From CALOCV01 sp942491955 (GTDB lineage: Bacteria > Chlamydiota > Chlamydiia > Chlamydiales > CALOCV01), in contig CALOCV010000015.1 of the NCBI GenBank assembly GCA_942491955.1, positions 62,001-126,000 of the forward strand: a DNA stretch of 64,000 nucleotides, in the 5' to 3' direction. The notes under the pieces are model-generated. The model ran no database searches. It was given only the letters and a program-made list of their open reading frames with translations, and was not told where the DNA came from. The translations under genes were made by a program, and so were the position numbers. Each line of letters opens with the position of its first letter. Position 1 is the first letter of the stretch. Below are positions 42,201 through 50,700 of this stretch, piece after piece.

Positions 42201-42673
42201 TGACTGCTTCTTTTGGATAAATTTTAGAAATTATCATACTTGCGATAACTAAATTTTCCCAGTCAAAAGTTCTGAATCCGTCCAACCGCCCTCAATAAAA
42301 GAACAAAGGGACAATGTCTTTCAGTGAGGTGTCTAATAGGGTCCCCAAAAATTAGACAACCCATTTTGCCTCTTAGGTCCTTTTTGTCGTTTTCGTCCCT
42401 TTAATACGATGAAAAGTCTTTTCCCTCCTTTAACACTTCGATTACTGCTTTTAATTTGAATTCGGGTGTGTGCCGTTTTCTTTGTGACATTTTTGCCTCC
42501 ACATTTTTGAGAGGCTATAAGCTTAGCAAGTGGTCCTATTTTGGGGGACCATTACACTATTTTAAACAGCTATTGATAAGGAGGTTTAGCGGAGTTTGTC
42601 ATCAAGAGATTTCCAATCAAAAGTTCTGACATCGTCCGGTCTCTCCCAAAAAGGAAAAAGTGCGTAAAGCCAG
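42201..42673. other. IS3-family remnant within a repeat region
   Basis: 42490 down to about 42415 encodes MSQRKRHTPEFKLKAVIEVLKEGK, the start of an IS3-family orfA. Its putative IS ends are GGTCCCCAAAAATTAG (about 42348) and CTATTTTGGGGGACC (about 42537), inverted. At 42405-42430 the text TTAATACGATGAAAAGTC is the start of a third, lost four-helix-bundle cassette. The IS3 element has lost nearly all of its coding capacity. Confidence 0.65.
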
Positions 42674-42910
42674 TTACTCAGCAAGTCGTTTCAAAGCGCC
42701 TCCATATTTCTTATTGACTCTTTTTAAAGAATTTGAAAATTGCTTTTTTCCCACCTTACTCTTTACTGGCGTGACAACAATGGTGACACCATCTGGTGTC
42801 GAAATCTGAAGTAAGGTTTGCTCATCGATTCCTAAAAGTTCTAGAACTGCCTTTTCAATCACTAGGGCATAGCTATTACCATGCTTCGTCAGTTTTTTAG
42901 TAATCGTCAT
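42674..42910 (-). CDS. AbrB/MazE-type antitoxin-like DNA-binding protein
   Basis: 78 residues: TITKKLTKHGNSYALVIEKA-VLELLGID is the swapped-hairpin AbrB fold; the C-terminus (SLKRVNKKYGGALKRLAE) is basic and resembles antitoxins that bind a PIN or Doc/MazF partner. No toxin gene follows on either side (IS3 debris downstream), so the partner has been lost or lies elsewhere. Confidence 0.8.
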   Translation of the reverse strand: MTITKKLTKHGNSYALVIEKAVLELLGIDEQTLLQISTPDGVTIVVTPVKSKVGKKQFSNSLKRVNKKYGGALKRLAE

Positions 42911-43088
42911 AAAAGCCCTCTTGTTTGTATATCCTTATGTATATTCATTGTATCAACACATTAATTTTCTATCAAAAGAAATTAATAACCAATAATTTTT
43001 CAAAATATATGATGAATGAACGGCAAAGTATTGATGAAAATCCAGTAAATGGACAAAAAACAACGTGTTGCGTTATTTGCGGTCTACC

Positions 43089-43562
43089 CTAGATCGAGTG
43101 CACCTCTATTTTGGGCGCTACCTCAATGGAAAAGTTGACTGAATTGGCGATGAAACACTTGTGATGGGCTTCGTCGTGGAGCTTTGTGGCAAGATCGAGG
43201 CGGTCGGGGTCAGAAATGGTAATCGTCGGTTGCAGCGTCGCACGGACAAACCGACCGCCTCCAGATGTACTGCTATCAACCTCACCTGATATCTGGTCTT
43301 GATAACGTGTAACGACAATTTGATTTTCCGAACAAAGATGTAAATACCAAAGCATATGACACGACGATAGAGAGGCAAGAAACCATTCTTCTGGGTTATA
43401 TTTCGTCGCATCTCCTAAAAACTTCGGATCAGAAGATCCTTGGATGTCGGGTTTGCCCTCAACAGAAACGACATAGGAACGCTCATAGCTGCGGTAGCTT
43501 TCCGTCCCTTGCCCACGGTTTCCCGTCCATTCGACCTCGAGTTGGTAATGGTGCTTTGGCAT
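43089..43562 (-). CDS. OsmC family peroxiredoxin-like protein
   Basis: 157 residues. The two redox Cys are in ASLSSCHMLWYLHLC and HHKCFIANSVNFSI. N-terminal GKPDIQGSSDPKFLGDATKYNPEEWF is typical of this branch. The family reduces organic hydroperoxides in the cytoplasm. Single gene, divergent from the carbonic anhydrase gene with 128 bases between the two starts. Confidence 0.92.
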   Translation of the reverse strand: MPKHHYQLEVEWTGNRGQGTESYRSYERSYVVSVEGKPDIQGSSDPKFLGDATKYNPEEWFLASLSSCHMLWYLHLCSENQIVVTRYQDQISGEVDSSTSGGGRFVRATLQPTITISDPDRLDLATKLHDEAHHKCFIANSVNFSIEVAPKIEVHSI

Positions 43563-43690
43563 GGAGCATCCCTGTTTAGAGCTTGATCGCTCATCATAGG
43601 CAGCCTAGTAAAATCGTTCAAGGGCTTTTGCAAAAAATGCGATTTGCTTTTAACCTCTCCATAAGAGAGTAAACTTAGTGAAGAGAGGGA

Positions 43691-44362
43691 ATGATGAATC
43701 GATGTTATCCGTTATGCATGGCTTTGTTGGTAGTGATGGGTCTTGGTGGACCGGTGTTTTCGGCTACGACTGAAAATGACCCTCCGGTAAACAAGGCGTT
43801 GGAAAAATTAATGGAAGGCAATCAGCGCTACATCAGTGCATCATCCGTTTGTCATGAAGATTGGACGGCAAAGCGAGCGGCCCTTGTGGCAGGTCAAGCC
43901 CCTTTTGCTGTGATTCTCGCCTGCTCCGATTCACGGGTGCCACCGGAAATCATCTTTGATCAACCTTTAGGAACTCTTTTCGTCGTTCGGGTGGCGGGGA
44001 ATGTGGTCGATGATTTTGCCATTGGGAGCATCGAATATGGCGCCAGCGTCCTCGGAGCCAAACTGGTGATGGTTCTTGGTCATACTCGTTGTGGTGCCGT
44101 CGATGCCGCTTTAAAGGGATTAACCTTCGATAACCATATTCAAGAGGTTTTGAATGCCATTCAACCCGCTGTCCAAGCGACAAAAGGGGAATCGGGAAAT
44201 CTCCTCGAGAGAACGATTAAGGCAAATGTGAGACATGTTGAGGAAAAACTAAAGAGCTCTAAACCGGTCCTTGCTCCATTATTACAAGAAGGAAGATTGC
44301 ATATCGTCGGAGCCTATTACGACCTGGAATCGGGAAAAGTTGAAATCCTTGACAAAGGATAG
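43691..44362 (+). CDS. exported beta-carbonic anhydrase
   Basis: 223 residues with signal peptide (MNRCYPLCMALLVVMGLGGP-VFSA) and beta-class zinc ligands: Cys and Asp in VILACSDSRVPPEIIFDQ, His and Cys in VMVLGHTRCGAVDAA. Also FVVRVAGNVVDDFAIGSIEYG. Converts CO2 and water to bicarbonate in the periplasm. Two ATGs in tandem (43691, 43694) follow GAGAGGGA. Downstream lies a repeat-rich spacer. Confidence 0.93.
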   Translation: MMNRCYPLCMALLVVMGLGGPVFSATTENDPPVNKALEKLMEGNQRYISASSVCHEDWTAKRAALVAGQAPFAVILACSDSRVPPEIIFDQPLGTLFVVRVAGNVVDDFAIGSIEYGASVLGAKLVMVLGHTRCGAVDAALKGLTFDNHIQEVLNAIQPAVQATKGESGNLLERTIKANVRHVEEKLKSSKPVLAPLLQEGRLHIVGAYYDLESGKVEILDKG

Positions 44363-44730
44363 AATGGATTGGGCTTTGCTCCCCGAAATTGGGCTCATTC
44401 TTGGAAATAATGAAACGCAAATTTCTTTGCGTCTTAGCGACTTTGCGTTTCCATTTTTTTAGGCAAAACTTCCCCGACAAGACCTTGTTTCAACCAATTT
44501 TTGAATTTATTTCGGTATAACAATCCAATTTACACATTTAGTTACCCTATTTGGTATAACTCAATTTTTTCTCCACGAATTATTTTCCTCTCCAATGACT
44601 ACTGATTTTTCTTTTCGATGATGGATGTTGAATATTTACCCTCTATCAGGTAATTAAAGAATAATACCTATTCTTAAAAGCTGTCTGCTAAAGATAGGGA
44701 GTTCTTGTTTTCTGTAAAAAAGAGGTTTTT
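44363..44730. other. intergenic spacer, empty-site copy of the 21.8-22.6 kb repeat
   Basis: 44431-44518 (CTTAGCGACTTTGCGTTTCC ... TTTTTGAATTTATTTCGGTA) corresponds to 21843-21898 joined to 22555-22578, without the nested elements. ACCCTATTTGGTATAA at about 44544-44559 is an end of the TACC...GGTA class. The last 150 bases before the giant gene hold AT-rich sequence but no promoter I can defend. Confidence 0.65.
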
Positions 44731-47700
44731 ATGGTTCTTCCCTTGTCCACAAGAGTAACTACTAGGCAATTTTCTATTAATATGGAGCACGAGAAAAAAC
44801 TCTATCATTGCACCTTAAATATTGAGCAAAAAGAACTTGAGGAGCTTTCAGGTAAAATTCTATCTTCTTCTGAAGAAAAAGACTCCCGCTCTTCTATGGA
44901 AAGAGAGTATGACGTTATCCGTTCCATCGTCGAAAAGGCTTTTACTCGAGAACTTGGGAAGATGAGAGGGAAGAAATTTTCCATCGATGTGAGCAAATCT
45001 ACTGAATCAAAGGAGCCAGCACGAGCTGTGGTTCGTGGAGGAGACCGTCCTGAAGGATTCTTCGATGTTGAGCTCAAGAGAACAGAGATGGGGGCTACTC
45101 CCTGGAAGGCCCTACGTATAGTAGAAACAACAAACCATAAAACTCTTCTTGAGAGATTTAATACGGAGAGAGTAAAAAAACAAGGTATTTTTGGAAAAAT
45201 CGAACAAATTCTAGATAAATTTTTCCAACTGTTAGGAAAGAAGTTCGCCTGTATCGATCGCTTATGGAGGGGAATAACAGGACGCCATACCCTTCCATGG
45301 AACATAAAAGACTTGGTCGCTGTTTGTGATTACGGGGAAGGTTCCGAGGTGAAAATGGAAGAGGCCCTAGCATATATGGGGAGGGCAGTAAAATCAACAG
45401 AGCCGAAATTGTCTAATCAGTTACTTCAAGCTTCCCGCATGAGCAAAAGGGTGCGAAACAGGAAAAAACTACCAGAGGAAGAGAAAAAATTTTCCAAACG
45501 ATTGCAAGAACTTCCTCCAAGCTCTTTTTCTGATGAGGTACTCTTCCTCCCCTACTTCTATGGAACAGCAGAGATGTTGGGGAAGGTGACCCGGACAGAG
45601 AAGGGGTACTCTCTCCTAATCGTGAACTTCACAGACGATGTTAAAAAAGAACTTAATCTGCCTGAGGAAATAGAGTCGTTGGAAGTTACCGATCTTGAAT
45701 TCACTGATATTGAAAACATCACGAGGCAAATGATTCGTGGAGAAAAAATTGAGTTAGAAAAACAAAAGAAAAAAGGAAAATGCTTGCAAAAAGAGGGTGA
45801 GAAGAAAGAAGACACCTTCTCTTTACTCTCGGAGATGGTCTCACGTTCGATCGGGAATAAGGACGAATATGAATATAGCCAACTCGGCTTAAAGCTACGT
45901 CTCTTTCTCGACATTTGTAAGGGGACAGATAAATGGTTGCAAGATCCTGATTATCATGACCTTGTCGAGCGGTCATGTTATGCTCTAATGGATGAGGCAA
46001 AACAGAAAATCTCTACCTCTACCATTCCAAAAACTCTCAAAGACACAGATCTTGGAAATATTGAAAGAGAGTTGCGAAAGATTCTTAACTTAACAGAAGA
46101 GCATCATCCCCAGGTGCCCGAAATCACCAACTACACCTTGGCTAACCTTGGGGGCTCGTCATTCCCTCGTATCGACGAGGAGCCAACACAAGTAGGAACG
46201 CTCTCTCCTAAGGAACTCACTGCCGACCTCTCAGTGCAAAAGGGAATTACAAGGGGTACCAATGGCTTGCTTCAGGACATCAAGGATAAGCTGCAATTTG
46301 TTCCCACACTCCCTGCAGAAATAGAGGGGGAGATCAAAAAAGAACTTAAATATATGCCTTACCCGTTTACCGATGCGACGATTGTGAAAGATGCTGAAAG
46401 AGCACTCTATTTCCCTTCTATTTCTAGCGAGAAATTCGGCCTCTCGAGAGAAGAGCAGAAAGCTCTTATCTACACCTTGCATAGCCAAAAAACAAATCCT
46501 CCTGCTGAGCGTGAGTTTATCACAATTGCCAATCAGGAGGAAAAAAAAGCCCTTGCACACTATACCCTCCAGGCTATTCTCGACAATCCGAGGATTGGAA
46601 GGAGCGAAACTGCTCAAGCATGGTTGATGAAACAGCTGTTTGTTGAGAAAAGAATCGATACATTACTTGCTGATGATCAGGGGAAGCGCATCCTTAAAGA
46701 AATTGGGGAAGAATTTAAGAGAATGATTCCAAAAATGATTGAGGTTCCTCGAAAAGGTGCTATCGACAAGGAACAATATGCTGGGGGTCTTTTCCTTCTC
46801 CGTCTTGTGGGGGAAATCGACTATTATGCTAAGCAAAAAAATATCGATCTTCAGCTTTTTAATGAAAAAGAAACTAACAATTACGAAATGCTTGTTACCA
46901 CGATTACTCGCCTTGCAGGACAAGATGATGCGCGATCCAATGAAATCAAAGCTCTTGTCATCCCCGAATTTATCGGGATGATTCATGACAGGATCGCTAC
47001 AGGATTATTGAGTAAAGAACAGATTCCCGAACCCCTCCTTGGCCACCTACTGAGCGCGATCACGTACTGTCGTAGAGAAGGGGTTGCATCGCCATTCCTT
47101 GCAAGTAAGGTGAAACAGCTCGAACCCTTCGTCTTTGCCCTTGCAAAAGAGAGGGTGGAACAGAGTCAATTTGATGGGGTAAGAACCTATTTAAATGATA
47201 TTGATAGTGAACTCGCTGGAGAAAACATTCAATGGCAAATAAAAGAGTTTCCCATATTACAAGCCCTTCGTCATGGACAGAAGATTGAACTCGACTTGTT
47301 GACCGGAGAGGTTTTCTCCGGTGGTAAACGGGTCGGTTATCTTCCTCAAGAGGTAAAGAATCATGAAGATCTTATCCGCCTCTATCCGAAAGCTGGTTCA
47401 CTTCTCTGGGTTATCGAACGTTCCGATGACGATCCTTCCCTGGTTGTCTATAGCCCTCCTGAAGATTCCACAATTCGGATTATTACCAAAGATGGAGCTT
47501 TCCAATCCATTGAGAAAAAATTCTCAAATGAGAAGGGAGAGGTTTGGGGTGTCTATCACCATTTTCCTGCACAAGATGCTGTAGTTGAAGGGAAACCTGT
47601 CTCTGGTGAGGAAGATGACCTCCCCCTAAAAGTCGCTCAGGCAATACGAAATCGATTTTGCTGGGTATCGAAAGAGGAGAATGCCGTTTTCATCACCGAA

Positions 47701-50700
47701 GGGACTGGCAAGTATTTTGGGGTTTTTGAACAACGAGAGGGGGAGGATACAAGAGTTATTTTAGCCAATCAAAAGACATTATTAAGCCCTGAAGAGAGTG
47801 GCTTACGTCGTTTTACCTCTTTTGACCGTCCGGAGAACATGTTGCTCTACGGAGAAAAGGGGGAAACTTCTGAAGTCGAGTTCCCTCTTCTCCGCATGAA
47901 CGCTTCGGGGGTGCCTCTATCTTACACCTTGAAAAAAGAGGGAAATAATGTTTTTGCCGAATCACCCCTCTTTGCAGGTTGGAAGCTTGCACCATTCACA
48001 AAGAGGCCTGGACTCCATAAAGGGGATCGAATCGGTTCTCTACTCGCTCCAGCGATCCCTCCGGGATTTACAACATACCAACTTCTCGAAAAGGGAAATC
48101 GGCAAAAAATTCTTCTCCTTCATCGCCCCCTTAAAAGGGGAAAGAGTGTGGAAGGGACTCGTGCTAAAGGAACATACCGAACAAAACGAGAAGATGTTGC
48201 AGATCAAAATACTGTCGTTTTTGAGTACAACCTCAATCCTGAGACCAACCGCTTGGAAGCTTCAACGGCAGAGGGATATCTTCAGCTAGCTTATATCTGC
48301 TTTGCGCACAAAGAGTATAGCAATGCCCTTGCATATCTTGAGAAAGCACAGTCTAGTACAGGCGATACCAAAAAGTTTGCCCAAATTTTCAAGTGGATCC
48401 AAGAATGGGATGATTCTTCCGATCTAGGAAAAGCAACACAGCTTCGGCTTCTTTGCTTTGCAGAGCGGGTGCGAGGGGAGGAGAAGATCCGGGAGAAGCA
48501 AAAAGTCAAAACCAGAAAAGAGGGTAATAAGATTGAGCCCGTAGGAAAGAGCCCATACAAAGAAAAAATTCAAGAGCTCTCTTCTTCCATTAGCAACACA
48601 GATTTTCCCGATCCCATTGCTTTACGGCAACGAGATAAGGAGACACTAGAGCAGCTTGAGATTGAGTCGGTTCTTGGAAAAGAAAGTACTGTAATGGAGA
48701 AGCAAATTTCACAACTCGAAAAAAAATTGGGTCTACCAAAGGATGTCTCCCTTACGGAATCTCTTAAGGTTGACACCATTCCATTGCAAGAGAAAACCAT
48801 CATTGGCGAGGCCTATTTCGAACGAATAGGATCCTCTTATTTTAAGACAGAACATAGGATGTATCCCAAAGTAGAAACAAAGTTTTTTGATGAGACAAAA
48901 GAAAAAACCAAATCGAAAGCGACCAAACGCTTAGCCGATGAGCATAAGAAGGATTTTGAAGTTGCCCAGAACATCGTCACTGTTGAGGCAACAACAACAA
49001 AAAAAAATGCAGAGGAGCTGCAGAAAGACCTAGAGAAAATTCATGAGAAGTTTGTTGAAGAAAAGGAGAATGCTCTTCGAAGATCTCTCACTTTATTAGA
49101 AGGCGTGGGAGGCGCTGGAGCCGCAGTGATCGATCGGGCTATCGGCGACGAGGAGTATGCCACGATCGATTCCCTCGTCGAAATTTGGCGTCGAGGAGAT
49201 CTCATGGACCCTACAAAAGGGAAAAAGGAAATACGAAAGATCGCCAAGAGAGATATTAAAGAGGCAGAGCTACGAGATATTGATTGGATTGTGACCCAGT
49301 ACCTTGCTGCTGTTGCTAATCTGCGCCACATAGAAAGAACACAGAGCGCCGCGAAAGATTACATTGCTAGCTGCCAAGCAAAAAAAGAGGGAGACCCTCG
49401 ACTCGCCCAGGATCTCTACAACCTTGTCTCTCATAAACGCCACTATGCTCTCTATACACAAATGAGTGATTTGCAGTTTACCGATGTTGTCTCGGTCATG
49501 AGTAAGAATGACGAGATCAAAAAAAGCATTTTTCAAACAATGAATCGTCACTTCTCCATCCCGGAAGAAGCTGCTAGTGTAAAAAATCAAATCCAAGATG
49601 CCATCAACCATAAATCGGACCTCTCTGTTCTTCGCATTCTGGAAAATAACAAGCTTGTGGAAGAAATTTTCAAAGATATCCAGGCAGACCCTCAATTTAT
49701 TCGAGATCTTTGTCAGCAGGCGAGTGATCGAGATTATCGCCACCTCCTCTCTATCGAACATGCATGTGAACTGACGCTTCGACAGGCACAGGTAACAATT
49801 CTGCGAGAGATGGTGAGCAATCCTAATGTTGCCAGTCAGCTTGGGATGGGAGGAGGAAAGTCGAAAGTCATCACCCCCCTTCTCGCCAAGGAAAAAGCGA
49901 CAGGGAAAAATCTTGTCTGCATCGTCCATCCTCGAGCCCTTTCTGAAACGAACCGACGAGACCTGGACAACACCAACAGGAGACTCTTCGGCCAAGAGAT
50001 GTTCCATTTTGATTACAACAGATTTTCTGCTCTGGAAGCAGAAGATTTACGCGAAATTCGATACAAACTTTTGCAAACAATCGATTCTAAGGGCTTTATT
50101 ACCGCGACGAAAAGTAGCCTTCTCAGTTTTCGGAATAGCTATATCTCGCTGATTGAAGAGATTTCTACAGAAGATCCTTTGGATCTTGCCAAATGTGCTA
50201 AGGCAGAAGAGATGGCTAAAATTCTCAAGATCTTCAAAGAACGAATGGATGTGGTATCTGATGAAATTCACGAAGTTCTCAATATCAAGGAAGAGGTGAA
50301 CTTTGCCGCTGGAGACCGAACACGCATTAATCAAACAAAAGTCCAAGTTGGCCTTGCGTGCATGACGGCCATTCTCCAGTCGAAACCGGGTGAACCTCTC
50401 CATATTCTAAGAGAGGCTCTGGAAAACAATTCGCAAGCTAAACTTTCTCCGAAGACTCGAGAAGGGTTACTTGAAAGCTTAGCAGAAGCTCTTCTGCAAC
50501 CTGACGAAAAAAATAAAGAGATGGTGAATTATCTCGTGGGCAAGAGAGAAGACAAACCACAAGAGATGAAAAATCTAAAGGGTGACAACAGGGATAGATA
50601 TAACGAATTGGCTTGTCTACGAGCTTTTCTCCGGAAAGGATTTCAGTCGACCCTAAAAAAAGAATGTTTAGTCGACTATGGACGAGATCTTACGCCGACA

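Noticed and set aside
42674..42910. Complete toxin-antitoxin module
   Set aside because: Only the AbrB/MazE-like antitoxin is present; adjacent sequence is IS3 debris and spacer, with no toxin gene on either side.
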